Shown here: piece by piece, positions 30,861-40,294 of the stretch
Numbering within the stretch: position 1 is the first letter of the stretch
Layout of the letters: every line of letters starts with the position of its first letter
Assembly: GCF_006385255.1 (NCBI RefSeq)
Contig: NZ_VFJE01000053.1
Location: 186,001-250,000 of the forward strand
Direction: 5' to 3'
Length of the DNA stretch: 64,000 nt
DNA from: Flavobacterium microcysteis
GTDB lineage: Bacteria; Bacteroidota; Bacteroidia; Flavobacteriales; Flavobacteriaceae
The notes under the pieces: generated by a model
What the model saw: only the letters and a program-made list of their open reading frames with translations
Databases searched by the model: none
What the model was told of the DNA's origin: nothing
Translations under genes and position numbers: made by a program

Positions 30861-31316
30861 TTACAAAGTTACAGCTTCTCCTCCAGCAGCTTCGATAGCA
30901 GCTTTTGCAGTAGCAGTAAATTTATGTGCGGTTACCTTTAATTTAGCTTTTAATTCACCTCTACCCAAAATCTTTACGATTTCGTTTTTAGTTGCCAAAC
31001 GGTTAGCTACGAAAACTGTCATATCAACAGTATTATCTGTAACGATACCATTATCAACCAAAGCTTGAAGTGTATCAAGGTTTACACCTTCGTATTCTTT
31101 ACGATTGATGTTTTTGAAACCAAATTTAGGCACACGTCTTTGAAGTGGCATTTGCCCTCCTTCAAAACCAATCTTTTTAGAGTAACCAGAACGAGACTTA
31201 GCTCCTTTGTGACCTCTTGCAGAAGTACCACCTTTTCCAGAACCTTCTCCTCTACCTAATCTTTTGTTTTGATTGTGTGTTGAGCCTTCAGCTGGCTGTA
31301 AGTTACTTAAATTCAT
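30861..31316 (-). CDS. rplO: Ribosomal protein uL15
   Basis: A 151-residue 50S protein. The N-terminus is basic and glycine-rich (KRLGRGEGSGKGGTSARGHKG), followed by RSGYSKKIGFEGGQMPLQRRVPK, which is the family signature. It starts 12 bp after rpmD. Confidence 0.98.
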   Translation of the reverse strand: MNLSNLQPAEGSTHNQNKRLGRGEGSGKGGTSARGHKGAKSRSGYSKKIGFEGGQMPLQRRVPKFGFKNINRKEYEGVNLDTLQALVDNGIVTDNTVDMTVFVANRLATKNEIVKILGRGELKAKLKVTAHKFTATAKAAIEAAGGEAVTL

Positions 31317-31328
31317 AACTATAATTTG

Positions 31329-31511
31329 TTATTTAGCTTCTTCAACAGAAACTAAGTGTTTTACTTTGTTTATCATCCCAAGGATAGCAGGATTTGACTC
31401 ATGCTCCACAACTTGTCCTATTTTACGAAGACCTAAAGCTTCAAGACCTCTTTTCTGAGATAGAGGACAGTTGATTTTGCTTCTAACTTGTTTTACTAAT
31501 AATTTTGCCAT
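31329..31511 (-). CDS. rpmD: Ribosomal protein uL30
   Basis: A 60-residue 50S protein with [20 protein letters not shown] and the conserved [20 protein letters not shown]. It is in the usual place between rpsE and rplO. Confidence 0.97.
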   Translation of the reverse strand: MAKLLVKQVRSKINCPLSQKRGLEALGLRKIGQVVEHESNPAILGMINKVKHLVSVEEAK

Positions 31512-31522
31512 TTTTCCTTGAA

Positions 31523-32047
31523 TTAACCTTTAAAAACTTTCTCCAAAGAAACACCTCTCTGTTTTGCAACAGTATAAGCGCTTCTCATTTGCAATAAAGC
31601 ATCAAAAGTTGCTTTTACTACGTTATGAGGGTTTGAAGAACCTTGAGATTTTGATAATACGTCGTGAATACCAACTGATTCAAGAACCGAACGAACAGCT
31701 CCACCAGCGATAACTCCTGTACCGTGAGATGCAGGCATTAAGAATACACGCGCTCCACCAAATTTACCTTTTTGCTCATGAGGAACAGTTTTGCTGCTCA
31801 ATGGAATTTTCACAAGATTTTTCTTTGCATCTTCTACTGCTTTAGCAATAGCTTCAGAAACATCTTTAGATTTTCCAAGTCCATGTCCAACTACACCGTT
31901 CTCGTCACCTACAACTACAATTGCAGAAAAACCAAAAGCTCTACCACCTTTTGTAACTTTAGTTACACGGTTCACACTCACCAAACGATCCTTTAATTCA
32001 AGTCCACTTGGTTTTACTAACTCTACGTTTTTGTATTTATGATACAT
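31523..32047 (-). CDS. rpsE: Ribosomal protein uS5
   Basis: A 174-residue 30S fidelity protein. The double-stranded RNA-binding domain has [20 protein letters not shown], and the C-terminal domain has [23 protein letters not shown]. It starts 6 bp after rplR. Confidence 0.98.
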   Translation of the reverse strand: MYHKYKNVELVKPSGLELKDRLVSVNRVTKVTKGGRAFGFSAIVVVGDENGVVGHGLGKSKDVSEAIAKAVEDAKKNLVKIPLSSKTVPHEQKGKFGGARVFLMPASHGTGVIAGGAVRSVLESVGIHDVLSKSQGSSNPHNVVKATFDALLQMRSAYTVAKQRGVSLEKVFKG

Positions 32048-32053
32048 AATTTC

Positions 32054-32407
32054 TTAGAATTTAAGTCCAGCCGCTCTAGCGCCTTCTGCTAATGATTTAA
32101 TACGACCGTGATATAGATATCCGCCTCTATCAAAGGTAACGGTTTCAATTCCGGCTTTCAACGCTTTTTCTGCAACAAGTTTTCCAACTGCTGCTGCAAC
32201 TTCTACGTTTGTACCTTTAGTATCTACTTCTTTCTCTCTAGAGGAAGCAGCCAATAAAGTAACACCATTTACATCGTCTATGAGCTGTGCATAGATTTCT
32301 TTATTACTTCTGAATACAGAAAGTCTTGGTTTAGCAGCAGTACCGCTTACGATTTTTCTGATTCTGAATTTAATTCTCTGTCTTCTTTCAGATTTTGTTA
32401 ATGACAT
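32054..32407 (-). CDS. rplR: Ribosomal protein uL18
   Basis: The 117-residue 5S rRNA-binding protein. [18 protein letters not shown] and [24 protein letters not shown] are diagnostic. It is 12 bp after rplF. Confidence 0.98.
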   Translation of the reverse strand: MSLTKSERRQRIKFRIRKIVSGTAAKPRLSVFRSNKEIYAQLIDDVNGVTLLAASSREKEVDTKGTNVEVAAAVGKLVAEKALKAGIETVTFDRGGYLYHGRIKSLAEGARAAGLKF

Positions 32408-32419
32408 AATCTTTTATTT

Positions 32420-32962
32420 TTAAGCTGATTTACCTGCTTTTCTTCTTAATACTTCACCAACAAACTTAACTCCTTTTCCTTTGTAAGGTTCTGGCTTACG
32501 GAAACTTCTGATTTTCGCAGCTACCTGTCCTACAAGTTGTTTATCGAAAGATGTTAATTTTACGATTGGGTTCTTACCTTTTTCAGAAACTGTCTCCAAT
32601 TTTACTTCTGGAGCGATATCTAAAACGATATTGTGTGAAAATCCAAGAGCCAAATCAAGTTTTTGTCCTTGATTAGAAGCTCTGTAACCTACTCCAACCA
32701 ATTCTAATTCTTTTGTGAATCCTTCAGATACACCAACAATCATGTTACTGATCAATGATCTGTATAATCCGTGCTTTGCTCTCTCTTCTTTCAGATCAGA
32801 TGATCTCTCAACCTGAACTTGACCTTCTTCAACTTTTACAGTAACATTAGAATATTCCTGAGTAAGCTGACCTAATTTTCCTTTTACCGTAACCACCCCT
32901 TCAGCAACTTCTACAGTTACTCCAGCTGGGATTGCGATTGGATTTTTTCCTATTCTTGACAT
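32420..32962 (-). CDS. rplF: Ribosomal protein uL6
   Basis: A 180-residue 50S protein with two similar domains. It begins MSRIGKNPIAIPAGV and ends with the signature PEPYKGKGVKFVGEVLRRK. It is 19 bp after rpsH. Confidence 0.98.
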   Translation of the reverse strand: MSRIGKNPIAIPAGVTVEVAEGVVTVKGKLGQLTQEYSNVTVKVEEGQVQVERSSDLKEERAKHGLYRSLISNMIVGVSEGFTKELELVGVGYRASNQGQKLDLALGFSHNIVLDIAPEVKLETVSEKGKNPIVKLTSFDKQLVGQVAAKIRSFRKPEPYKGKGVKFVGEVLRRKAGKSA

Positions 32963-32981
32963 CGTATAAGTCGTTTTAAAA

Positions 32982-33380
32982 TTAGTATACGTAGCAGATT
33001 ACTTCTCCACCAATGTTTAATTGCTTAGCTTGTTTTCCTGTCATCAAACCTCTTGATGTAGAAACAATAGCAATACCTAATCCGTTAAGGATTCTTGGAA
33101 GTTTAGCAGCACCTGCATATTTACGCAAACCTGGTTTACTAATTCTTTGGATATCTTTGATAACTGGCTCTTTAGTCTCTTTATCGTACTTCAAAGCGAT
33201 TTTGATTGTACCCTGTACAGAGTTGTCCTCAAACTTGTAGCTCAAGATATATCCCTGATCGAATAAAATCTTTGTGATTTCTTTTTTAAGATTAGAAGCA
33301 GGAATTTCAACGACTTTGTGGTTTGCAGCCACAGCGTTTCTAACTCTTGTCAAATAATCCGCAATAGGATCTGTATACAT
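32982..33380 (-). CDS. rpsH: Ribosomal protein uS8
   Basis: A 132-residue 16S rRNA-binding protein. The N-terminus DPIADYLTRVRNA and the C-terminal IVSTSRGLMTGKQAKQLNIGGEVICYV are typical. In E. coli S8 represses the spc operon by binding its mRNA. Here the gene sits just behind a 155-bp gap with a promoter and an inverted repeat, so it heads an internal transcription unit. Confidence 0.98.
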   Translation of the reverse strand: MYTDPIADYLTRVRNAVAANHKVVEIPASNLKKEITKILFDQGYILSYKFEDNSVQGTIKIALKYDKETKEPVIKDIQRISKPGLRKYAGAAKLPRILNGLGIAIVSTSRGLMTGKQAKQLNIGGEVICYVY

Positions 33381-33461
33381 ATAATTAAAATTGCGGTTTT
33401 GGTATTCATCCCGGACTCTCCGGTAGAACCTGAAACCATTAAAAAACTTACAAATTAATCA

Positions 33462-33513
33462 ACAGATAGTTGCCCGTTCGCGGCAAAAATCCGGCAAACT
33501 TACAACTATCTGT
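33462..33513. repeat. Inverted repeat around the rpsH promoter
   Basis: Perfect 11-bp arms ACAGATAGTTG (33462-33472) and CAACTATCTGT (33503-33513) surround 30 bp that contain the -7 element and the likely transcription start. A read-through transcript could fold it. A transcript started inside could not. Confidence 0.7.
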
Positions 33514-33526
33514 CGAGAAAACAAAA
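33495..33526 (-). promoter_or_regulatory. Internal promoter before rpsH
   Basis: On the minus strand, TTTTG at 33526-33522 is followed after 19 bp by TAAGTTTG at 33502-33495, a full consensus match. It would drive rpsH through rplQ. The -33 lies 10 bp past the rpsN stop. Confidence 0.7.
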
Positions 33527-33535
33527 TTTTTGATT

Positions 33536-33805
33536 TTACCAGCTGGCTTTTTTAACTCCTGGTATCAATCCTTGGTTAGCCATTTCACGGAAAGTTACAC
33601 GTGAAATACCGAATTGACGCATATACCCTCTAGGTCTTCCAGTCAATTTGCAACGGTTGTGCAAACGAACAGGAGAAGCATTTTTCGGTAATTTTTGTAG
33701 GCCTTCATAATCTCCAGCTTCTAATAAAGCTTTTCTTTTTTCAGCATACTTCGCTACCGTTTTTTCTCTTTTTACCTCACGGGCTTTCATTGATTCTTTA
33801 GCCAT
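33536..33805 (-). CDS. rpsN: Ribosomal protein uS14, zinc-free type
   Basis: An 89-residue 30S head protein. [20 protein letters not shown] and the signature [26 protein letters not shown] are present. Only one Cys is present instead of the four of the short zinc-binding form, so this is the long C-minus type. It is 3 bp after rplE and is followed by the long gap before rpsH. Confidence 0.97.
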   Translation of the reverse strand: MAKESMKAREVKREKTVAKYAEKRKALLEAGDYEGLQKLPKNASPVRLHNRCKLTGRPRGYMRQFGISRVTFREMANQGLIPGVKKASW

Positions 33806-33808
33806 AAC

Positions 33809-34360
33809 TTAATTCTTTTTAAAAGGTAATCCTAATTCTGCTAATAATGACTTCGCTTCTTTATCTGTTTTTGCAGATGTTACAAAGGTAATGTCCATAC
33901 CAGAGATTTTGTTCACTTTATCGATATCAATTTCTGGGAAAATGATTTGCTCCAAAACTCCTAGGTTGTAATTTCCTCTTCCATCAAAACCAGTAGCTTT
34001 GATTCCACCGAAGTCTCTTACTCGAGGCAATGAAGATGTAATCAATCTGTCTAAGAATTCATACATTCTTTCGCCACGCAAAGTAACTTTTGCACCAATC
34101 GGCATTCCTTTTCTCAATTTGAATGACGCTACGTCTTTTTTAGAAATAGTTGACACTGCTTTTTGACCAGTAATTTTTGTCAACTCATCTACTGCATAAT
34201 CGATAAGTTTTTTATCAGACACAGCAGCTCCAACTCCGCGGCTCAAAACGATTTTTTCCAATTTAGGAACTTGCATTACATTCTTGTAACCAAATTCTTC
34301 CTTAAGAGCAGAGATAACTCTGTCCTTATATTCTTGTTTAAGTCTAGGTATATAAGCCAT
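33809..34360 (-). CDS. rplE: Ribosomal protein uL5
   Basis: A 183-residue protein that binds 5S rRNA and contacts tRNA in the P site. [21 protein letters not shown] and [19 protein letters not shown] are typical. I chose ATG 34360; the GTG at 34363 one codon earlier overlaps the last base of the rplX stop and is less likely. Confidence 0.97.
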   Translation of the reverse strand: MAYIPRLKQEYKDRVISALKEEFGYKNVMQVPKLEKIVLSRGVGAAVSDKKLIDYAVDELTKITGQKAVSTISKKDVASFKLRKGMPIGAKVTLRGERMYEFLDRLITSSLPRVRDFGGIKATGFDGRGNYNLGVLEQIIFPEIDIDKVNKISGMDITFVTSAKTDKEAKSLLAELGLPFKKN

Positions 34361-34362
34361 CA

Positions 34363-34677
34363 CTATAATACTTGATTAGATTTTTTTGAAAATCTTACTT
34401 TCTTATCTCCTTCTACTTTCACACCTGTTCTTGTAGCCTTTTTTGTCTTAGGGTCTATAAGAGAAATGTTTGAGATATGAATAGGAGCTTCTTTCTTAAC
34501 GATACCACCTTGAGGGTTTTTTGCACTTGGCTTCGTGTGTTTTGAAACCATGTTTACACCTTCAACAATCGCTTTATTTTTTTCACGATCTACACGTAGA
34601 ACTTTACCTTCAGCACCTTTATGGTCGCCAGCGATAACTCTTACTGTATCTCCTGATTTGATTTTTAGCTTTATCAT
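34363..34677 (-). CDS. rplX: Ribosomal protein uL24
   Basis: A 104-residue 50S assembly initiator. A KOW motif is visible in [38 protein letters not shown] sequence. It is 11 bp after rplN and abuts rplE. Confidence 0.97.
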   Translation of the reverse strand: MIKLKIKSGDTVRVIAGDHKGAEGKVLRVDREKNKAIVEGVNMVSKHTKPSAKNPQGGIVKKEAPIHISNISLIDPKTKKATRTGVKVEGDKKVRFSKKSNQVL

Positions 34678-34688
34678 CTTGTAAATAA

Positions 34689-35057
34689 TTAAAGCACTTC
34701 TGGTGCTAATGATACAATCTTCATGAATTGTTTTTCACGAAGTTCTCTTGCTACTGGACCAAAAACACGAGTTCCTCTCATTTCTCCTGCAGCGTTCAAA
34801 AGAACACATGCATTGTCATCGAAACGGATATAAGAACCATCAGCTCTTCTCACTTCTTTTTTGGTACGTACAACAACTGCAGTTGAAACAGCTCCTTTTT
34901 TCACGTTTCCGTTTGGAGTTGCATCTTTGATAGATACTACAATCTTGTCACCAACAGAGGCATACCTTCTTTTGGTACCTCCTAAAACACGGATAGTTAA
35001 AACTTCTTTAGCTCCTGTGTTATCTGCTACTTTTAGTCTTGATTCTTGTTGTACCAT
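34689..35057 (-). CDS. rplN: Ribosomal protein uL14
   Basis: A 122-residue 50S protein at the subunit interface. [20 protein letters not shown] and [27 protein letters not shown] are the family's ends. It is 2 bp after rpsQ. Confidence 0.98.
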
Positions 35058-35059
35058 AA

Positions 35060-35317
35060 TTATTTAGCTCTTTCAATGATTTCAACTAGTCTCCAACATT
35101 TTGATTTACTTAAAGGACGCGTTTCGCTAATTCTTACAGTATCTCCAATGTTACAGTCGTTTGTTTCGTCGTGTGCTACATATTTCTTAGTTTTCAACAC
35201 GAACTTACCGTATAACGGGTGTTTTACTTTTTTTGTTTCAGAAACAACAATAGATTTCTCCATTTTGTTGCTAGTAACAACACCTATTCTCTCTTTTCTT
35301 AAATTTCTTTTTTCCAT
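35060..35317 (-). CDS. rpsQ: Ribosomal protein uS17
   Basis: An 85-residue OB-fold protein of the 30[17 protein letters not shown] and [22 protein letters not shown] are diagnostic. It is 17 bp after rpmC. Confidence 0.98.
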   Translation of the reverse strand: MEKRNLRKERIGVVTSNKMEKSIVVSETKKVKHPLYGKFVLKTKKYVAHDETNDCNIGDTVRISETRPLSKSKCWRLVEIIERAK

Positions 35318-35334
35318 CTTTTAGCAGAATACAA

Positions 35335-35526
35335 TTACTGTAACTCTCTTTTGCTTAACTCTGTAGCGATTCTTGCAACTGATCTTCTCAAACCTCTAAT
35401 TTGAAGTGGATTTTCAATTGGAGAAATTGCGTGAGCATTTTTTAGGTCGGCATATGTCTTTCTTAGTTGACTAAGTTTCTCTTGTAACTCAGCTACAGAC
35501 AGATCTTTAATTTCTGATTGTTTCAT
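35335..35526 (-). CDS. rpmC: Ribosomal protein uL29
   Basis: A 63-residue helical hairpin near the exit tunnel. MKQSEIKDLSVAELQEKLSQ and NPLQIRGLRRSVARIATEL match the family. It is 12 bp after rplP. Confidence 0.97.
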   Translation of the reverse strand: MKQSEIKDLSVAELQEKLSQLRKTYADLKNAHAISPIENPLQIRGLRRSVARIATELSKRELQ

Positions 35527-35538
35527 AATAAAAATTGA

Positions 35539-35964
35539 TTATGCTTCGAAATCTCTAGCTACGACAAACTTAGTTTTCACAGGAAGTTTTTGTGCTGCAA
35601 GACGCAAAGCTTCTTTTGCAACTGACAAAGGCACACCACCTACCTCAAACATAATTCTTCCGGGTTTAACAACGGCAGCCCAATATTCAACTGCACCTTT
35701 ACCTTTACCCATACGTACTTCTAGTGGCTTCTTTGTGATTGGTTTATCTGGAAATATTTTAATCCATAATTGTCCTTCTCTTTTCATGTAACGAGTTGCA
35801 GCGATACGTGCAGCTTCGATTTGACGAGAAGTAAGGAACATTCCAGTTTCATGAACAGATTTAATACCAAACATTCCGTTAGAAAGTTCGTGCCCTCTTT
35901 GAGAGTTACCTTTCATTCTACCCTTCTGTACCTTGCGGTATTTTGTTCTTTTAGGCTGTAACAT
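35539..35964 (-). CDS. rplP: Ribosomal protein uL16
   Basis: A 141-residue 50S protein close to the peptidyl transferase centre. [20 protein letters not shown] and the block [24 protein letters not shown] are typical. It is 19 bp after rpsC. Confidence 0.98.
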   Translation of the reverse strand: MLQPKRTKYRKVQKGRMKGNSQRGHELSNGMFGIKSVHETGMFLTSRQIEAARIAATRYMKREGQLWIKIFPDKPITKKPLEVRMGKGKGAVEYWAAVVKPGRIMFEVGGVPLSVAKEALRLAAQKLPVKTKFVVARDFEA

Positions 35965-35983
35965 TTTTCTTTAATTTAAAAAT

Positions 35984-36730
35984 TTACTTTCTTTTACGTG
36001 GGTTTGATTTGCCTGGTCTGTCAGATTTACCACGAGGGGCATCTCCGCCTTTTCCGCTACCGGCTTGTTTTTTGTCCATTCCAACTAGTGGAGACAAATC
36101 TCTCTTACCGTAAACCTCACCTTTCATGATCCACACTTTAATTCCCATTCTACCATAAGTAGTATGAGCTTCAGCAAGTGCATAATCAATGTCAGCTCTG
36201 AAAGTTGATAGAGGAATTCTACCTTCTTTGAACATTTCTGAACGTGCCATTTCAGCACCATTCAAACGACCTGAAATCATAACTTTCACACCTTCAGCGT
36301 TCATACGCATTGCAGCCGCAATAGCCATTTTAATAGCTCTTCTGTATGAAATACGACTCTCGATTTGACGAGCGATACTTGTAGCCACTAAGTAAGCATC
36401 AAGCTCCGGTCTTTTAATTTCAAAGATGTTGATTTGAACCTCTTTGTCAGTAATTTTCTTAAGCTCCTCTTTCAACTTGTCTACCTCTTGGCCACCTTTC
36501 CCGATAATGATACCTGGTCTAGCAGTAGTGATAGTAACGGTTACAAGTTTCAAAGTTCTCTCGATGATTACTTTTGATACACTAGCTTTTGATAAACGAG
36601 CGTGGATATACTTTCTGATTTTGTGATCTTCGGCAAGTTTATCACCGTAATCATTTCCACCATACCAGTTTGAATCCCATCCTCTGATGATCCCAAGTCT
36701 GTTTCCAATTGGATTTGTCTTTTGTCCCAT
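35984..36730 (-). CDS. rpsC: Ribosomal protein uS3
   Basis: A 248-residue 30S head protein with a KH domain ([20 protein letters not shown]) and the C-terminal [30 protein letters not shown] region. The final 25 residues are a low-complexity basic tail ([15 protein letters not shown]). It is 4 bp after rplV. Confidence 0.98.
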   Translation of the reverse strand: MGQKTNPIGNRLGIIRGWDSNWYGGNDYGDKLAEDHKIRKYIHARLSKASVSKVIIERTLKLVTVTITTARPGIIIGKGGQEVDKLKEELKKITDKEVQINIFEIKRPELDAYLVATSIARQIESRISYRRAIKMAIAAAMRMNAEGVKVMISGRLNGAEMARSEMFKEGRIPLSTFRADIDYALAEAHTTYGRMGIKVWIMKGEVYGKRDLSPLVGMDKKQAGSGKGGDAPRGKSDRPGKSNPRKRK

Positions 36731-36734
36731 CTTA

Positions 36735-37145
36735 TTAATTGCTTTGTGTGTTATCTAATTGTCCCAACACGATAGTTACGTGATTAGAACGTTTTCTAAT
36801 TCTGTGTGCACGACCTTGTGGAGCTGGACGAAGTCTTTTCAACATCATACCACCATCTACTCTGATCTCTTTAACAATTAAGCCTGCTTCAGCTACGTTA
36901 CCTTCGCTGTTTTTCTGCTCCCAGTTATTGATTGCAGACAACAAAAGTTTCTCTAACTTTCTTGAAGCTTCTTTAGAGCTGAATCTTAAAATATTCAAAG
37001 CTCTTTCCACTTTCTGACCTCTTACTAGATCTGCTACTAAGCGCATTTTTCTAGGTGAAGTAGGGCAGTTATTCAATTTTGCGAAGGCAACTTGCTTATT
37101 AGCCTCTTTGATGCCTTCAGCTCTTTCTCTTTTACGAACTCCCAT
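36735..37145 (-). CDS. rplV: Ribosomal protein uL22
   Basis: A 136-residue protein lining the exit tunnel. [19 protein letters not shown] and the tunnel loop region [30 protein letters not shown] are present. It is 8 bp after rpsS. Confidence 0.98.
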   Translation of the reverse strand: MGVRKRERAEGIKEANKQVAFAKLNNCPTSPRKMRLVADLVRGQKVERALNILRFSSKEASRKLEKLLLSAINNWEQKNSEGNVAEAGLIVKEIRVDGGMMLKRLRPAPQGRAHRIRKRSNHVTIVLGQLDNTQSN

Positions 37146-37153
37146 TGCTCTTC

Positions 37154-37432
37154 TTATTTTTTACCTTTATTTTTTGCTCCAGCGTGACCTCTAAAAGATC
37201 TTGTTGGTGAAAATTCTCCTAATTTATGACCTACCATGTTTTCTGTAACATAAACCGGTACAAACTGACGACCGTTGTGAACTGCGATAGTCTGTCCAAC
37301 AAAATCTGGAGTAATCATAGAAGCTCTAGACCAAGTCTTTACAACTCCTTTATTACCTTTTTCAATGTTTTCTTGAACTTTCTTATCTAACTTATAGTGA
37401 ACAAAAGGTCCTTTTTTTAATGAACGTGCCAT
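37154..37432 (-). CDS. rpsS: Ribosomal protein uS19
   Basis: A 92-residue 30S head protein. [20 protein letters not shown] and [28 protein letters not shown] are diagnostic. It is 6 bp after rplB. Confidence 0.98.
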   Translation of the reverse strand: MARSLKKGPFVHYKLDKKVQENIEKGNKGVVKTWSRASMITPDFVGQTIAVHNGRQFVPVYVTENMVGHKLGEFSPTRSFRGHAGAKNKGKK

Positions 37433-37438
37433 ATCTTA

Positions 37439-38263
37439 TTATTTCTTTCTACGTTCTACGATATACTTGTTACTCGGATTTTGCTTAGAACGCGTTCTGT
37501 AACCTTTAGCAGGTAACCCTTTTCTTGAACGTGGGTGTCCTCCTGAAGAACGTCCTTCACCACCACCCATTGGGTGATCAACAGGGTTCATCGCAACTGG
37601 TCTTGTTCTAGGTCTTCTACCTAACCATCTAGATCTACCTGCTTTACCAGATACTACTAATTGATGATCAGAATTAGATACTGCTCCAATTGTAGCCGAA
37701 CAAGTCAACAAGATTAATCTTGTTTCTCCTGATGGCATTTTAATTGTTGCATATTTTCCATCTCTTGCCATAAGTTGAGCGAAAGTTCCTGCTGAACGAG
37801 CAATTACAGCTCCTTGACCAGGACGCAACTCAATGCAAGAAATAACAGTTCCCAAAGGAATTTTGCTCAAAGGCAATGTATTACCGATTTCAGGAGATGC
37901 ATCAGCACCAGAAACTACTTTCTGACCTACTTGCAATCCGTTTTGAGCGATAATATAAGTTTTTGCTCCATCAGCATAAGCTAACAAAGCGATAAAAGCA
38001 GTACGATTTGGATCGTATTCAATTGATTTCACAGTAGCCGGAATCCCGTCTTTTGTTCTTTTGAAATCAACAACACGATAACGTTGCTTGTGACCACCAC
38101 CCGTATAACGCATGGTCATCTTTCCTTGACTATTTCTACCTCCTGAGTTTTTTATCGGTGCTAACAAAGAGCGCTCCGGCTTATCAGTTGTAATGGCGTC
38201 AAAACCATTAACAACTCTAAAACGCTGACCCGGGGTAATAGGTTTTAATTTTCTAACTGACAT
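37439..38263 (-). CDS. rplB: Ribosomal protein uL2
   Basis: A 274-residue protein needed for subunit joining and peptidyl transfer. [16 protein letters not shown] and the C-terminal [20 protein letters not shown], which holds the conserved functional His, are present. It is 16 bp after rplW. Confidence 0.98.
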   Translation of the reverse strand: MSVRKLKPITPGQRFRVVNGFDAITTDKPERSLLAPIKNSGGRNSQGKMTMRYTGGGHKQRYRVVDFKRTKDGIPATVKSIEYDPNRTAFIALLAYADGAKTYIIAQNGLQVGQKVVSGADASPEIGNTLPLSKIPLGTVISCIELRPGQGAVIARSAGTFAQLMARDGKYATIKMPSGETRLILLTCSATIGAVSNSDHQLVVSGKAGRSRWLGRRPRTRPVAMNPVDHPMGGGEGRSSGGHPRSRKGLPAKGYRTRSKQNPSNKYIVERRKK

Positions 38264-38279
38264 GTTTCTGCCTTATTTA

Positions 38280-38570
38280 TTAGATATTATTATAAAAATC
38301 TATCGTTTCTCCTTCTTGTACTTGAACAATTGCTTTTTTGTAAGCATTTGTCTTTCCGTTGATGATACCACTTTTAGTATATTTAGTAGATCTATCAGCT
38401 CTGTAGTTCATTGTGTTCACTTCAACAACAGTAATTCCGTAAGCTGCCTCGATAGCATTCTTAATTTGAATTTTGTTTGCTCTTTTGTCAACGATGAATC
38501 CAAAGCGATTGAAAACCTCACCATCTTTGGTAATTTTCTCAGTAATTATAGGTTTAATTATGATACTCAT
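38280..38570 (-). CDS. rplW: Ribosomal protein uL23
   Basis: A 96-residue exit-tunnel protein and docking site for trigger factor and SRP. IIKPIITEKITKDGEVFNRFGFIVDKRANK is typical of the family start. It is 6 bp after rplD. Confidence 0.97.
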   Translation of the reverse strand: MSIIIKPIITEKITKDGEVFNRFGFIVDKRANKIQIKNAIEAAYGITVVEVNTMNYRADRSTKYTKSGIINGKTNAYKKAIVQVQEGETIDFYNNI

Positions 38571-38576
38571 GGCCTA

Positions 38577-39206
38577 TTATTTGCTTAAATTTTCTTCAAT
38601 TCCTTCCAAAGACCCTTCTAAAAGCACTAAATTGTTTGCATTCAAAATAGCGTAAGTGCTTAATTCTGAATTAGTTACAACGCTAGACGCCTTTAAATTG
38701 CGTGAGGACAAATATACATTTTTATTCGACTCTCCCAACACAAATAAAGATTTTTTATTCTCTAACCCTAAAGCTTTCAAAACGTTAATGAAATTTTTAG
38801 TGTTTGGTACTTCAAAATTGAAGTCTTCTATTACGATAATATTTGACTCTTTTGCTTTGATTGAGAAAGCAGATTTTCTTGCCAAACGCTTCAAGTTTTT
38901 ATTCAATTTGAATGAATAACTTCTTGGTCTAGGTCCGAAAACTGTACCTCCACCTTTAAACAAAGGGTTTTTAACGCTACCAGCACGAGCTGTACCAGTT
39001 CCTTTTTGCTTTTTAATCTTACGTGTACTTCCAGTAACTTCAGCTCTTTCTTTAGCTTTGTGAGTTCCTTGTCTTTGATTAGCAAGATATTGCTTAACAT
39101 CAAGGTATACCGCGTGATTATTTGGCTCAATTGCGAATACTGAATCAGAAAGAGTAATCGTTCTGCCAGTTTCTTTTCCGGTGATATTTAAAACTTTTAC
39201 TTCCAT
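38577..39206 (-). CDS. rplD: Ribosomal protein uL4
   Basis: A 209-residue protein. GTHKAKERAEVTGSTRKIKKQKGTGTARAG is the basic tunnel loop, and KSLFVLGESNKNVYLSSRNL the later core. Its start codon overlaps the rplC stop (TAATG), so the two are translationally coupled. In E. coli L4 represses the S10 operon. A structured gap upstream of rplC could be the target here. Confidence 0.97.
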   Translation of the reverse strand: MEVKVLNITGKETGRTITLSDSVFAIEPNNHAVYLDVKQYLANQRQGTHKAKERAEVTGSTRKIKKQKGTGTARAGSVKNPLFKGGGTVFGPRPRSYSFKLNKNLKRLARKSAFSIKAKESNIIVIEDFNFEVPNTKNFINVLKALGLENKKSLFVLGESNKNVYLSSRNLKASSVVTNSELSTYAILNANNLVLLEGSLEGIEENLSK

Positions 39207-39823
39207 TACTTCTGAATGATTACATAAGAGTTATTGTGTCCTGGAACACATCCTTTTACTAAAAGTAGGTTCTTTTCAGCAACTACTTTCAAAACTCTTA
39301 AGTTTTGAACCGTTACATTATCAGTTCCCATTCTACCCGCCATACGCATTCCTTTGAATACTCTAGAAGGATAAGAAGAAGCACCTACTGATCCTGGCGC
39401 TCTCAAACGGTTGTGCTGACCATGTGTAGCTTGTCCAACACCACCAAAACCGTGACGCTTAACAACACCTTGGAAACCTTTACCTTTTGATACACCTTGT
39501 ACATCTACAAACTCGCCTTCTACAAAAAGGTCTACAGTGAGTACATCACCTAGTTTGTGTTCTTCTTCGAAGTACTTGAATTCAACGACTTTTTTCTTAG
39601 CTACAGTTCCAGCTTTTTTAAAGTGACCTAGATCAGCTTTTGTGGAATGTTTCTCATTTTTGTCATCGAAACCAAGTTGCAACGCTTCATACCCGTCAAC
39701 CTCATTGGTTCTGACTTGGGTAACAACACATGGTCCAGCTTCGATTACTGTACAAGGAATATTTTTCCCGTTTTCATCGAAAATACTGGTCATGCCGATT
39801 TTTCTACCAATTAACCCAGACAT
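39206..39823 (-). CDS. rplC: Ribosomal protein uL3
   Basis: A 205-residue 50S assembly initiator. [19 protein letters not shown] and [32 protein letters not shown] are family signatures. It is the first gene after a 153-bp gap that holds a promoter inside an inverted repeat, so an internal unit probably starts here. Confidence 0.98.
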   Translation of the reverse strand: MSGLIGRKIGMTSIFDENGKNIPCTVIEAGPCVVTQVRTNEVDGYEALQLGFDDKNEKHSTKADLGHFKKAGTVAKKKVVEFKYFEEEHKLGDVLTVDLFVEGEFVDVQGVSKGKGFQGVVKRHGFGGVGQATHGQHNRLRAPGSVGASSYPSRVFKGMRMAGRMGTDNVTVQNLRVLKVVAEKNLLLVKGCVPGHNNSYVIIQK

Positions 39824-39862
39824 AAAATATTAATTATTAATTATTAAAATACAAAACAATAG

Positions 39863-39958
39863 AACACATTATTTAAACGAATCCTATTTTTGGAGGCGCA
39901 AAAGTAAAACTATTTTGCGATTTATCCTAAAAATATTTTTTCGCCTAAATAATGTGTT
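39863..39958. repeat. Inverted repeat around the rplC promoter
   Basis: Perfect 13-bp arms AACACATTATTTA (39863-39875) and TAAATAATGTGTT (39946-39958), extendable by CGA/TCG after two mismatches. Between them lies a second perfect repeat, CGCAAAA (39897-39903) and TTTTGCG (39913-39919), which overlaps the promoter. Confidence 0.75.
39899..39933 (-). promoter_or_regulatory. Internal promoter before rplC
   Basis: On the minus strand, the degenerate -33 TTTTTAG at 39933-39927 is followed after 20 bp by TACTTTTG at 39906-39899. It would give a leader of about 70 nt before the rplC ATG. Confidence 0.55.
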
Positions 39959-39976
39959 ATTTTCTTTATGAGATAC

Positions 39977-40282
39977 TTATACTTTGATCTCTACTTCAAC
40001 TCCACTTGGAAGCTCCAATTTCATTAGAGCATCGATTGTTTTTGATGAAGAAGAATAAATGTCTAACAATCTTTTGTATGACATTACTTCAAATTGCTCT
40101 CTAGATTTTTTGTTAACGTGCGGAGAACGCAACACAGTAAAAATCTTTTTGTGAGTTGGCAACGGAATTGGTCCTGTTACAACTGCACCTGTACTTTTTA
40201 CAGTTTTTACAATCTTCTCAGCAGATTTGTCTACCAAATTGTGATCGTAAGACTTTAGTTTTATTCTGATTTTTTGACTCAT
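39977..40282 (-). CDS. rpsJ: Ribosomal protein uS10
   Basis: A 101-residue 30S protein. [22 protein letters not shown] and [29 protein letters not shown] are diagnostic. Here it follows fusA by 12 bp directly, with no tuf between, so the str and S10 operons are joined. Confidence 0.98.
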   Translation of the reverse strand: MSQKIRIKLKSYDHNLVDKSAEKIVKTVKSTGAVVTGPIPLPTHKKIFTVLRSPHVNKKSREQFEVMSYKRLLDIYSSSSKTIDALMKLELPSGVEVEIKV

Positions 40283-40294
40283 TTTTCTTTAGAA

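Noticed and set aside
40283..40294. Possible loss of tuf between fusA and rpsJ as a deletion.
   Set aside because: The 12-bp junction is normal and absence of tuf here is common in Bacteroidetes.
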